A stretch of 64,000 nt of DNA, taken from contig JAWZSP010000003.1 of assembly GCA_034401135.1 (NCBI GenBank), positions 868,001 to 932,000 of the forward strand, in the 5' to 3' direction. Under the pieces are notes generated by a model, which was not told where the DNA came from, ran no database searches, and saw only the letters and a list, made by a program, of their open reading frames with translations. The stretch comes from Volutella citrinella (Eukaryota > Ascomycota > Sordariomycetes > Hypocreales > Nectriaceae). The translations under genes and the position numbers were made by a program. Position 1 is the stretch's first letter, and every line of letters begins with the position of its first letter. Shown here one piece after another: positions 45,101 through 56,950 of this stretch.

Positions 45101-45701
45101 TAGGACCGGAGACGATGCATCTGGTAGGGCATCGTTGTGGCTGCGCAAACGAAACTTGGTCTGGAGTCAACTTGCCTGTCTATCAATAAATATCAGAATC
45201 TGCAGACTCACACTTTGCACTTCCTTTCCATCCCGTCGTTCAGGGGAGTGGAAGGAGCTGCTTTCTGGGCAATGACTTTGTCGACGGCTGCTTGGAGCTT
45301 CTTGGAATCGAAGCGTGGCTGTATTTTGATCCGCTTGTCGAACGGCAATCGGTGGAGCTTCTCGTCAAAGATCTCTTTCGTAAGGCTGCTGTAGGCCTGG
45401 ATGCATTCATCGACATCCATTTCCAGACGCCCCAGCATGATCGCGATCAGGCTTTGACCATGTTAGTTCCACGTCATGGTATGGGTGGGCCGACTTACCC
45501 TCCAGTGCTTGTACCACAAATCATATCGAACAACTCGCACGGCTTTTTTGGTGGAAGTTGCTGTTTCTTTCTCTCGTCGTTGATACCCTTCATGATGCCC
45601 TGCAGAACGAAGAGCGATGACAGACCCCGCACTCCGCCGCCATCCAGCGAGAGCAAACAGAGGCCTCTCTCATCGACGGGATTCGAGCCAGATGGCTCCA
45701 T
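42170..45701 (-). CDS. Patatin-NB-ARC-TPR NLR protein
   Basis: Five exons: 45701-45499, 45451-45212, 45175-44570, 44425-44391 (35 nt), 44340-42170, giving 1084 aa. A stop codon sits just past the third exon in genomic frame, so the parts look like two genes. The 35-nt exon joins them in frame (KLGP-QEYYAKLAQPQS-TRRAQYS). Patatin domain, about 12-330: DGGGVRG (20-26, oxyanion hole), GTSTG (63-67, nucleophile Ser65), DGA (catalytic Asp). NB-ARC, about 385-720: GLGGVGKT (405-412), LLVVDNADD (Walker B), ILVTTRTSE, IPLALTQAAAYL and an MHD-like YDMHSLVHM. TPR region, about 840-1035: five 42-residue units (HPDRLASQHELAGAYLINGQ). All catalytic residues are present. Such NLRs act in fungal non-self recognition and regulated cell death, with the patatin as lipase effector; here that role is inferred. 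Confidence 0.93.
42340..42925 (-). repeat. Five 126-bp tandem repeats encoding TPR units
   Basis: The same stretch (TCGG, then TCTGGGTGGTCC or CTTGGGTGGTCC) recurs at 42371, 42497, 42623, 42749 and 42875, exactly 126 bp apart. The middle three units are almost identical at DNA level. Each unit encodes one 42-residue TPR repeat. Confidence 0.95.
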
Positions 45702-47672
45702 GTTGTAGAGACGGGCAAGAACGTCGGCAGGTGGTTATGGGCACCAAAACGGCGCAGAAATTTGTGCAGTAGGGCAGCAGAATGATGTCGAACGTGCGAT
45801 TTGGTGAGAGGAGAGAGAGGGTTGAGGCAGCAGTTAAGCCTCATTTTGCAACGCAACCCGCCAGGTAATCAGGTGGTCAGCTGTTTCACCGTCTTGGGCG
45901 ATGCATGCTGATTGGCGACGAGGAGCCAGGATAGTCCTGCATGGGAAATTCCAAATGCCGAATTGGGCTTTGTTGCGCCAACATGCAAGAAGTAGCAGCC
46001 GTCTCCGTTCCGTTTGACCAATGGCTGCTTGGAGTGTTCCGTCCATAAAAATAAGGAGAGAAGAAGGCGATATGGCTATAGTCTGCCTTGGAGTGTACAA
46101 GAGCCTCGCGAACTACAAGAATGCCCACAGCTCAGTTTCGTGATGGAAGTAGTTGGTGATGCGGTTGCAGAAGCAGATCCCGAACATGGTGCCATTTTTA
46201 TGAGGCATGTCTCAGCAACCCGCCATTCGGGATAGCCGTGACTCTCGATCCATTTTTGCAACCGGTTCCAAATTCCCTTCGTAGTGTTGTTGATATTGAG
46301 GTTGTCAGTCCTGTGACACTCCTCCAGGGTTAGGGAAGGAAGCGCGCAAACCGAAAGGTTGGTAGTAGGCAAGATGCGTGTCGACACTAAGCAACCAGCA
46401 CTCCACCTCTTGTCAAACGTTGCAACGCTACTTTGCAGGGCGACGCAGATGAGATCCCAGCAGTGATAAAGTCTCTCGAACTTGATCCTCACTTATCATT
46501 GGGAGGGTCCGTTTAGTACGAGGATGTGCTAATAAACCGAATGGGCCCCATGGCTTGAGAGCCAGTCAACATTTCAAGCCGCGCAAAATGGAAGGCGTCT
46601 CACAAGATCGAGGCTAATTCTAGGAAGCTGAACCTTGCGGAGAACGGATGATGAAAAGCAACGGGTGGGGAACGTCGCAGTTACAGGACCTCGCCAATGC
46701 ATATTTTCCGATGACAGATTCTCGTCCCCATGGGCAGTTGTCATGTTGTTTGCATCGTTGCGTGACGGCCTCGTCCATCTACGTACGATACGGGTGCCAC
46801 ATCCGACCAGTGACGAGGCCAGATCGGGGTGGGCAAATTGGTGGTACCGTTCGACGCCTGGCACCACCACCCCGCCATTTGCTGAGTGCGAGTTGCTCAA
46901 AAATCCCTTCCGGGTTCTGTCGCTTCAATCTGTTGGCCCGGAGGTTGGCTTTCGGGAACAGGACATATTTAAGCGAAGCAGATGTGCCTATTACAGCAGA
47001 GGCAGAAACTGACAGATCTTGTTTTCGGACACTCAACACCACGAGAATCCGTCGGATTTCAATTGCCGCTGGCTCAGTGGGACGCGCCTCGGTGCCGGGA
47101 AGAGAGGACCGAGGCAACGCTAATCTGCTCGGTGCTGTTCATCCTCGTTTTTTAGGGGGGGTCATCGGCTGCCAACGGTGCAGCAGCAAATGGACAGGCG
47201 CCCCAGCGCAATTCTGCCCAATGACGCAGCTGTGCATGGTCCTGCAGCGCAGCACAGGCCCGTCATTTGCCGGAGACCAAGCACTGGGCCTGTTTGCTGC
47301 TGCTGACTGGCACCGCTGGCCTGTGGACTCCGAGGTCCCTCGCACCAAAAATCCTGCGGCAGCGCCCGGAACAAATAGCAACCGATTGCCGACTCTCGGC
47401 CAAACTCCTCCGTGAGGTCCCGCTAGCGCCAGGATTATAGCAGCCTTTGCAGGGCGGGCGGCCCCCCGTCCAGGGACATGGACGGCCGCCGGGACAATCT
47501 TGTTACGAGCGTCCTGCCAGAAGCTCCTGACGATTTCTTTCGCTAGCTCCATCTCCATCACTCCCCCAATCCTGAGTACGCCTCTCCTGCTTCTCCAGCT
47601 TCGCTGTTGAAATCCTCTGCAAAAAGCCTCCTCCCCATTTCTTCTCCTTCTCTTCCCTTCACCTCCACAGCC
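45702..47672. other. Intergenic between divergent NLR and succinyl-CoA ligase genes
   Basis: About 2 kb with no supportable gene. It holds the NLR promoter on one side and a C/T-rich leader of the ligase gene (47570-47670) on the other. A 139-codon frame at 46076-46492 was considered and left out. Confidence 0.5.
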
Positions 47673-48962
<1,290 letters not shown>

Positions 48963-49779
48963 ATGTACTATAATTCCTCTCGCCTTGGCCGTGGACAAGT
49001 CTAGGGAGCTGCTGGGTGTGTCAGGGGTCGAAACGAGCTTAGTATAGCCCTCCCACGGATCTCAAGGGGCTGCTCACTGTTCGGTTGTTCGAATTTAGTG
49101 GTGATTTCCTCATGTATCCGATAGAGAGTCAGGATGGCTTGGCTGGCGCAGACGCTGGATTGCTCCCTCCAACATTTTGGGCGTGTATTCATCCGAGGAT
49201 GTACTGTGCCTTCTACAAAGTTTTATTTAAACGGTCGAGCTTCTGGGAACGAAGCGGTTGGCCACGCCACACGAGAATAAATTTTCGGAAATCCACAGAT
49301 TTCCCTTGGTTGCAGTGACGAGTCCTTCCTGCCTTCAGCTTTAATAGAGTGAAAGGGTGACAGGACCAAGCAATACGGGTCTTTAAACTGAAAAGGCCAT
49401 GATACGTAGTGTAATGATAGCCGTGACTTGCTATAAGTATCCTCAGTCATTGCCCATGTCGGTACTTGCCTCCAAGGCCATTAGTACCTCCGTTGATCGC
49501 TTCCTGGGGCTAAATATACATTGGACCACCAAAGTGAACCTCAGAACAGGTCTCATAACATGTCCTCGGACAACCCGGTCTATGCGAAAATTACGAAAAT
49601 CAGAAACAAACTCCCCGTCCCATGCATCCAGTGTCGTGCGTATCGTGGCAAGTCGGGTGGCGCTGTTGCTTGTGCTCGTGGTTATCATACGTTCCCCCTC
49701 CTCCTCCTCTCTGGCAGTGTGAGCTCACACACCACATATGATGGGGAAATCTTGAAGCTGTATGGTGTTCCCCTGCGGG
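48963..49779. other. Convergent 3' region
   Basis: About 820 bp between the ligase gene (+) and the E2 gene (-). Presumably untranslated 3' ends; no gene was seen. Confidence 0.5.
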
Positions 49780-50757
49780 CTACTGCTCGCCGAGGAGCCG
49801 CGCTGTGATATCTCCCATGTATGCCTCCTCAAGTTCATAGTCCTGGCCCCCGTTCCGATCAATGCCAACAAAGAGGAAGGCCTCGACGACAGCGTCGAGC
49901 TCAAAACCCATGCTGACGAAGCGGTTGACGAGTTCTCGATTGTAGCCTTTGTACCTAAACACAATCAGTCAGCAAACGATGTCAATCCCCAGTGACGTCA
50001 CGGGTCCAATTGGAGCGCAGGCCCAGCGAGGTCTGTGAGAAAATAGCACTCACCTATTGGCATCAGGATCCTTGGGCGCAGCGGGCGCACCCTCCTTGCG
50101 CCATTGGCTCAGATCGATATCGCGTTGGGGGGCGTTGGCGTACTGGACAGCCCACTGGTGCGCCTTGAGGGCGAAGCGCTCAGGGTCCTCGATAAGCATC
50201 TTGGCGACTTCTGCGTCTTGCGGATCTTTGGGGTTGGGGCACTCGAGGAGCATGCGCAGGGAGAGGAGAGCCGTCTTGATGGTCTGGACGGGAGACCAAC
50301 CGGAGCCGAGCGTGTCGAGGCAGATGGCGCCCTGGTCGGAAGCTGTTAGCGACTTTGTTCTCGTGTCTAGTCATTTTCCTTCACATGTATCGCCCCTGTA
50401 CTTCCTGCTTCCATGCCTACAACTTTCCAATACCCGATTCCTCGCGTCATGTCTTTGTTTCGGGAAGGCAGGTCGGAGTATGGAAGGGATCTGAAGACGC
50501 ACCGTTTGGCTGCTGACATTGGGGTGCCAGATCTTGGTATCAAATCGAATAGCAGGCGACTTGAACGGGTATGTATCGGGGATCTGGATATCGACCGTGT
50601 AGGTGCCGCCGGCGTAAGGCGTATCAGGAGGCGCGGGGAAGGTGCCCTTGAGATGCTTGAGTGTGACGCCGTCGATAGAGCTAGCATGGACGCCGGATTG
50701 GTCGCGATCGGCCTGGATGTCGGCCAGCTCCTTGGCGACGCGGCGATCTCGACTCAT
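49780..50757 (-). CDS. UBC1: Ubiquitin-conjugating enzyme E2 with UBA domain, UBC1 type
   Basis: Exons 50757-50503, 50331-50054 and 49954-49780 give 235 aa. The second intron acceptor is GACCAG at 50332, keeping NVSSQT-GAICLDTL in frame. E2 fold, residues 1-150: DTPYAGGTYTVDIQIPDTYP, IWHPNVSS and GAICLDTLGSGWSP, with catalytic Cys89. The C-terminal UBA domain (about 190-235) contains VNRFVSMGFELDAVVEAFLF. The combination and length match yeast Ubc1 and human E2-25K, which build Lys48-linked ubiquitin chains for proteasomal degradation. Cytosolic and nuclear. All key residues are present. Confidence 0.96.
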
Positions 50758-52911
50758 TGCTATAGTTTGGGGGTATGTGGTCGTGGGCTTTTGTGCGTGG
50801 AGAGCGAAAGACGCCGGATCGGAGTTTGGGTCAAGACGAACGGGCGGGTCTGTCGGCGTGTGAGGGGCAGACGGAGCCGAGGAACACTATAGATCAGTCT
50901 GACGAGTATAGAAAGTATAGTTTTTATAATCTCGGCCGGCGGGAGGGTTGTATTGGAGTGCGACGGTAGTGATGTTTAAAAGTGTTGTTGAGGAGGAAGC
51001 GGTTGGAGGTTTGTCTGGGCAGAGAGGCAGCGACAAGAGGGTTGTCGGGTGCCCACTGGCTCGAATCGTCATTTTAGGGCAGCAGCTGATGGAAAGTCGT
51101 GAGGCCCTTGCACAGTAGTGGAACCAGTGGAAGGTTCCACTAAGCGGGCACCCTTGCCAGGCGGTTTGCTGGCTGGTGGCGCTAGCCTGCAAGGCTGTAG
51201 AGGCAGGTGAGGCTCCAGCCAGTGGTGGGGGGTCTATCCCAGTCCACTAACTTCTAACACGTTAGTTCTGACCCGGGATCCCTGGCCTGGCTGGTCTCCA
51301 ACTTGACTTCATCACCGCCTCCCCTCACCTTTCGTCTTCACACTTGACGGGCAAGCCGACAGACCACCACCGTGATTGGGTCGGCGTCAGTTCATCGTTT
51401 GCTTCACGCTTTCTGCCTAATGGGCTTGCATAAAGTGGCTTCGCTGCCTGCGTCCTGCTGTAGGCTGGACGGTGCTCCTGTCTCAGCCTCCATCGACAGA
51501 AGAGGTAGGTGGGTATCCATGGATGTATGAGGAGCTCAGTTGAGCATCCAGCCGTACCCAATGCAAGCCAACGTGTCAATAAACCGCAAACGAGTCATAG
51601 ATGATTCGCTTTCTGGTGCCAAAGACGACATCCGATACTCCGTGCATCGTTCAACCAATGGAGTTTGAACCCAGCCAAACCACATTTCGTTGTCACAAGC
51701 CTCATCTCCATTCCCAGCACCATTGGCTATTACTGCTGCCTTACCGCCCATCAATCTATTTGGCTTATCAGAGACTGTAACAATCGAGCCGCGTGTCTCT
51801 CTAAACCTACCGCTATTGGGCCAGTTGCTCTCGGCCCAAATGCGTCTCCCGTTGGGCTTCCCCATTCCCAGAGTGGTATACTCACCCCGCTTGGCACGGA
51901 TGAACCATCACTGTGATCAGTCGGCATTTTGACTCTCGCTTCCAGGTCCTGTAGGTTTGACCGCTTAGACGATGACGTCGACTGCGACAAGGAGGCTTAC
52001 GATGGGTGAAATCCCAGAGTGCTATCCAGACACTTCCATATTCAAGGTCCTAGTGCTGTGGACTGCATCCTCATCCCCAGTCTATAGTAGTCTGGCTGCC
52101 CAATTTCGGAACCAGGACTCGCTCTGTCTATTTATGCCCCAAACCCGTACTACGGCTCCCTGCAAATTCGAAAGCGTGTCGTCTTTTCTCCACTTCTATG
52201 TGGCATCCAGTGCGAGATCATTCACCTGGCCTAACAGAAAATACCAGTACGTTGCTGTTGGGGTCCCCAACGTGTAATTGTAAGTGGTACGGATCACGAA
52301 CACGGCGAAGCGGCTCGGCGTCAAGCATTCAAACTATAAAAAGGGCAACAATCTCAAAAACATGCTCGGTCTTGATCGCCGTCGTGTACACTTCCGCTTT
52401 GCTATTGCTAATGCAATGTGAAAGGAACAGAGAGCTATATCTTGCCGGTGGGTAATTAGGTGGTTGACCCGCGATTGTGGAGAATTCGTGAGGAGAGCAA
52501 CTTGGCGGGATAATGCAACACTCTTATTCTTGATAAGAGGCATAGAAGCTTTGAATGCACACAAACGAAAAAGGCACTGCACCATACTATTAAATCACTT
52601 TCCGGTTTTCTACAGGTGGATTTTCAAAATGTAGGGTAGACTGTTGGCAATGGTGTTGGATAGAAGCCATTCGATCAGTGGTCACGTGGCATTTCAGCTT
52701 TCATCACGTGATAGCTCTCGAGCTGTCGTGTTTCTCTGGCGCCTGATGCTAGCGCCTCGCATTCATCATCACCAAGCTAGCCTAGTACTCGACCTCACCC
52801 TTCAAACAACATCCACAACACTCTCCGCACACCCTCGTCATCCACATCCACACCATCGACTCTATTCAAATTCTTCGCATTAATCCAGCTCGTTGAGCTT
52901 GGCCAGACAAG
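50758..52911. other. Divergent intergenic region between UBC1 and RPT2
   Basis: 2.15 kb with no supportable gene. It holds both promoters. A TACTCCGTG near-match to the recurrent TACTCCGTA motif lies near 51630. A C/T-rich leader with CATCACCA-type repeats lies at 52760-52860, before RPT2. Confidence 0.5.
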
Positions 52912-54443
52912 ATGGTAAGCTTTGGTCGGTCTGAATGCAGCGCAGCAGTTGTTGACGTAGTCACAGGGTCAAGGACAATCGGGCATGGGAGGCGGCGATG
53001 GCCGCGATGACAAGGACAAGAAGGCAAGTGAATCTCATGATATCCTGCTCTCTGGGCTACTCTGACCTCTTCTGTAGAAGGATAAGCCCAAGTACGAGCC
53101 TCCGCCGCGCCCCACGACCCGAGTTGGTCGCAAGAAGAGAAAGGCTGGCGGTACCAGCGCTGCTGCCAAGCTCCCCGCCGTCTATCCCACCAGCCGATGC
53201 AAGCTTCGACTTCTGCGAATGCAACGAATCCACGATCACCTGCTTCTTGAGGAGGAGTACGTCGAGAACCAGGAGCGCCTGCGCAAGGCCAAGGCCGCCA
53301 AGGAGGGCTCGACTGCTGGCCCTGACGCTGATGTCGACCGGTTAGCCGATGAGCGTGGACGTGTGGACGATATGCGAGGAAGCCCCATGGGTGTCGGAAC
53401 GCTTGAGGAGCTCATCGATGATGATCATGCCATCGTCAGTAGCACAACTGGCCCCGAGTACTACGTTAGCATTATGAGCTTCGTCGACAAGGACCTGCTC
53501 GAGCCCGGCGCTAGCGTGCTGCTTCACCACAAGAGCGTCAGCATTGTCGGTGTGTTGACTGATGATGCTGACCCGATTGTGAGCGTCATGAAGCTCGACA
53601 AGGCGCCAACGGAGTCATACGCCGACATTGGTGGATTGGAGCAGCAGATCCAGGAAGTCAGAGAGTCGGTGGAGTTGCCACTGTTACACCCCGAGTTGTA
53701 TGAGGAAATGGGTATCAAGCCTCCCAAGGGTGTTATCCTGTACGGTGCTCCTGGTACTGGAAAGACGTTACTGGCCAAGGCCGTCGCCAACCAGACGTCT
53801 GCTACCTTCCTGCGCATTGTTGGCAGTGAGCTTATCCAGAAGTACCTTGGTGATGGTCCGCGACTCGTGCGACAGCTCTTCCAGGTAAGCATCACATCTG
53901 TCTCGATTTACTGGTTCCGTCTAACTGAGTGCCTAGGTTGCTGGAGAGAACGCACCCTCGATTGTGTTTATCGACGAAATCGATGCTATCGGCACGAAGC
54001 GATACGAATCAACCTCTGGTGGTGAGCGAGAAGTGCAGCGAACCATGCTGGAGCTTCTTAACCAGCTGGATGGTTTCGACGACCGCGGCGACGTCAAGGT
54101 TATCATGGCCACCAACAAGATTGAGAGTCTGGATCCCGCTCTGATCCGACCCGGACGTATTGACCGAAAGATCCTGTTTGAGAACCCCGACCAGAACACG
54201 AAGCGCAAGATCTTTACGCTCCACACATCCAAGATGAGCCTGAACGAGGACGTGGATCTGGAAGAGTTCATCTCGCAAAAGGACGACCTCTCTGGTGCCG
54301 ACATCAAGGCCATCTGCTCGGAAGCTGGTCTGCTGGCACTGCGGGAGCGCCGCATGCGGGTGCAGATGGCCGACTTCCGCTCGGCGCGTGAGAGAGTGCT
54401 GAGGACGAAGCAGGAGGGCGAGCCCGAGGGTCTGTATTTGTAA
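52912..54443 (+). CDS. RPT2: 26S proteasome regulatory ATPase RPT2
   Basis: Exons 52912-52914 (ATG only), 52967-53023, 53078-53884 and 53937-54443 give 457 aa. The second intron starts with GC (AAG then GCAAGT) and ends TGTAG, a GC-AG intron. The product starts MGQGQSG, the N-myristoylation-type start known for Rpt2, then a Lys-rich segment, a coiled coil, an OB fold and the AAA+ domain. GAPGTGKT (243-250, Walker A), [14 protein letters not shown] (Walker B) and RPGRIDRKI (Arg fingers) are visible. It ends LYL, the HbYX motif that opens the 20S gate. It is an ATPase of the 19S base in cytosol and nucleus. Confidence 0.98.
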
Positions 54444-54888
54444 TGTACGAGTGCGCGGGCGATAGAGGGCAGGGGAGGAAGCAGAGAAATCAGCAGAGGA
54501 AAGATTTCCCTGAGGTATAGATGTGCGGCTGCTTGGAATGCCAACTATCGGACTGTAGTGATGACCCAATTAAACTCCTTGCAGCCCGGGATTTGCGCAA
54601 TTCGGCATGGTACGTATTGTGATGTCTAACCAAGGGAAGTCGGGAAATCTTTGCTCTCATTCATCAAGTCTGCGCTCAAACGCGGCAGTAGTAATCTATC
54701 GTGATAAAACATCCTTGTTCCGAAGAAACGAACTCCCAGTTGAAGTGTGGGACGAAAACAGGAGCCTAAAATCGGCTACGAAGGTCATACATAAATAAAA
54801 CACACCAGGGTATCCCGTTCCTGCGGCGACATCATAGCCGCCATATCTCATTCATTCATCTCGGTCAGCACGGTGCCATGGGCTCGCC
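54444..54888. other. Convergent 3' region
   Basis: 445 bp between RPT2 (+) and the promethin-like gene (-). No gene was seen. Confidence 0.5.
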
Positions 54889-55468
54889 CTAGTTCTGCTT
54901 GGCGAGTTCGTCCTTGGTGCTTCCCTCGTTGCCGAAGGGCGCATGACTGTAGAGCCAGCGGGCGACGACGAAGCTGCCGACAGCCCAGACCCAGACAAGG
55001 AAGGCGATGGAGGCGGTGACGAGAAGGGTGGGGATAAGAATCATGAATGCGACACCAATCCAGAAGAGGGAGAAGACGAGGGCGGCGCCGATGGAGAATG
55101 CGACGGTCGAGGCGGCAAAGGCCGTGAAGAGCAGGACGGGCATGAAGGAGAAGAGGAGCTGGGAGACGATGAAGGACTGCGCGAGGGAGATGTTAGTGAT
55201 TCTGGTGGGCCTGGGGCAATTGCGGCGCATCCTGTAGGGAATGGAAGATGCGGCGCAGAGGTGGGAGAGGGGATCATCGTACGAAGAGGACAGGCCGCGC
55301 GACGGCAAAGGCGGCGGTCTGGTCGTACATGTCCTGGCGCGTCGAGGGCGGGACGACGCGGTCGAGGGACGTTTGGGCATAGGACACGATGCCGGCGGCT
55401 CTCTTGGATGCAGTCGAGGCGATGCTGGAGTCGCCGTTGTGGGCGGGCGTCGTCGCGGGAGGGGCCAT
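54889..55468 (-). CDS. Promethin/LDO-like membrane protein
   Basis: Exons 55468-55283 and 55176-54889 give 157 aa; the intron is 106 bp and in phase 0. Residues 1-60 are soluble (SLDRVVPPSTRQDMYDQTAA). Then come long hydrophobic segments: FIVSQLLFSFMPVLLFTAFA, AFSIGAALVFSLFWIGVAFM and LLVTASIAFLVWVWAVGSF, ending with a short polar tail (STKDELAKQN). This hairpin-like layout, with the VVPPSTRQ region before it, resembles the promethin family (LDAF1 in animals; Ldo proteins in yeast). By family knowledge these act with seipin at endoplasmic reticulum-lipid droplet contacts. No residue diagnostic of catalysis is expected. The assignment rests on topology and a few residues, so it is moderate. 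Confidence 0.68.
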
Positions 55469-56671
55469 GACGAGGGTGTGCGATGTGATGGAGTTGCGAC
55501 GTAACTAATTGGACAGAGAGTAGAGGGAGCTGGTGTGTGTCGATGGACGGGACGGAGGGGTCAGCGGGGTGGTGGAGCTTTGGCCTCGGGCCCTGCGGCG
55601 TGCTGCGATGTGATGATGTTGGATGGAGAAGAGGGATTGCGAGAGCTGCCGGGAGCTGACGGGCCTTTGGTGGAGAGACTTTCCAGGTTGTCATGAGGGA
55701 CGCGTGGTGGCGGCGTCTGACAGCTGCTCCCCCCACCACCAAGACATAATTGCCCGAATAGGAAATGTGCTCGACAAAGTGCTCGTCATCACTCGGATAT
55801 CCGGCTCGACTCTGGAGCTTTTCTTATTGGCATTGGTAAAAGAGAGGGCGTTATTGTAATGGTTTTATATCAGGATTGACGGGTTTGCCATTGACTTGAT
55901 GGTCTGTCCAGCTCTCGTGCTCATGGCTTGTTGTAAGTGGCAACGAAGACAGGACTCAATGTCGCCGTCTCTCGAGCAACCAGACAAATCGCACTCGGCA
56001 GTAGCCGCGCATTCCTACCCTTCCGCGGGGGTCTGCTTCAGTTCTGCCGTCGTCAATCTCAATCCAATGGATCTTGGTGTCTGGAAGTTGCTCACTGTTA
56101 GCTCAGCTTCTGCAGGACAAGCTTGTGGACGCGCTCGTAATTGCCAGACAACTCTAATGGAACCAATTCGCTCACTACGGCTGGAGTCGAGTGCGAGAGC
56201 ATGGCACTGCCTCATGTGTTGCTTGGGATTTGCTCAATCATCTTCATCTACCTATGGACACTAAAATGGGTCGTCCACTTCCGCTCTGGAATTCCTGAGT
56301 CTGCCCCGGACCAAGATGAGATCGCCGCAGACGAGGCACCCGGCGTTTTGAAGATACCTTGACGAATGGAGCACGTTGGAAGAAACATCCTATACGTGCA
56401 TGCTTTACTTTCTGGCGATTTGGGTTCTGAACGATGCGGCAGCTCACCGTCCTTCTCATGTTGTCACTGGGTCAGGTCGACTGTCGCTCCATCACCACCC
56501 AACCCTGGGCAGACCTGGACTACTCCTCGCTCTCATCCCCGCGCGGATGTATCATTTCCTTGTAAAACACCATTGTTTCGTCCATTCGTGAACTCATCAC
56601 CAAGAACAAAAAAATGGCAAAAAGACCAAAAAAGAAAGTCGCGCGATTTGCTCGTTTCATATTATAGGAAC
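55469..56671. other. Intergenic, promethin-like promoter and tRNA flank
   Basis: About 1.2 kb, no supportable gene. Short A-runs (56609, 56627) lie downstream of the Cys-poor frames; on the minus strand a T-run (56607-56612 read in reverse) follows the tRNA and may stop RNA polymerase III. Confidence 0.4.
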
Positions 56672-56767
56672 AGCCCGACGTGGGGGTCGAACCCACAGCC
56701 TTGAGATTTGATTTCAGAATCGTGTACTCGTAAGAGTCTCACGCTCTACCGATTGAGCTAGCCGGGC
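56672..56767 (-). tRNA. tRNA-Lys (CUU) with intron
   Basis: On the minus strand the acceptor arms GCCCGGC and GTCGGGC pair at the two ends. The D-arm is TAGCTCAATCGGTAGAGC, and the anticodon stem TGAGA/TCTCA encloses CTCTTAA once a 23-nt intron is removed. The T-arm is TGGGTTCGACCCCCA. The anticodon CTT occupies 56734-56732. The intron sits right after A37, the usual place for eukaryotic tRNA introns. Mature length is 73 nt before CCA addition. Confidence 0.94.
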
Positions 56768-56950
56768 GAGGCTCTTGTTGATGGAACCGAGCGCTCGCAA
56801 ATTCTGCTCAAGCGCCTTGGGGCGGTGTCGCAGAAAATTCCACCTGCGTTGTTGACCATTTACACCCTCGTGGTCGCGAACCCAAGGTTGTCGATGAGAA
56901 TGCTTTGTTTCTGGTCTCCGTCAGTGCACTGCACTCGTGTGTGGGTTCGT

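Noticed and set aside
46076..46492. 139-codon frame, minus strand, upstream of the NLR
   Set aside because: Some protein-like stretches (GIWNRLQKWIESHGYPEWR), but no homologue recognised, no promoter or splice context; possible decayed gene fragment only.
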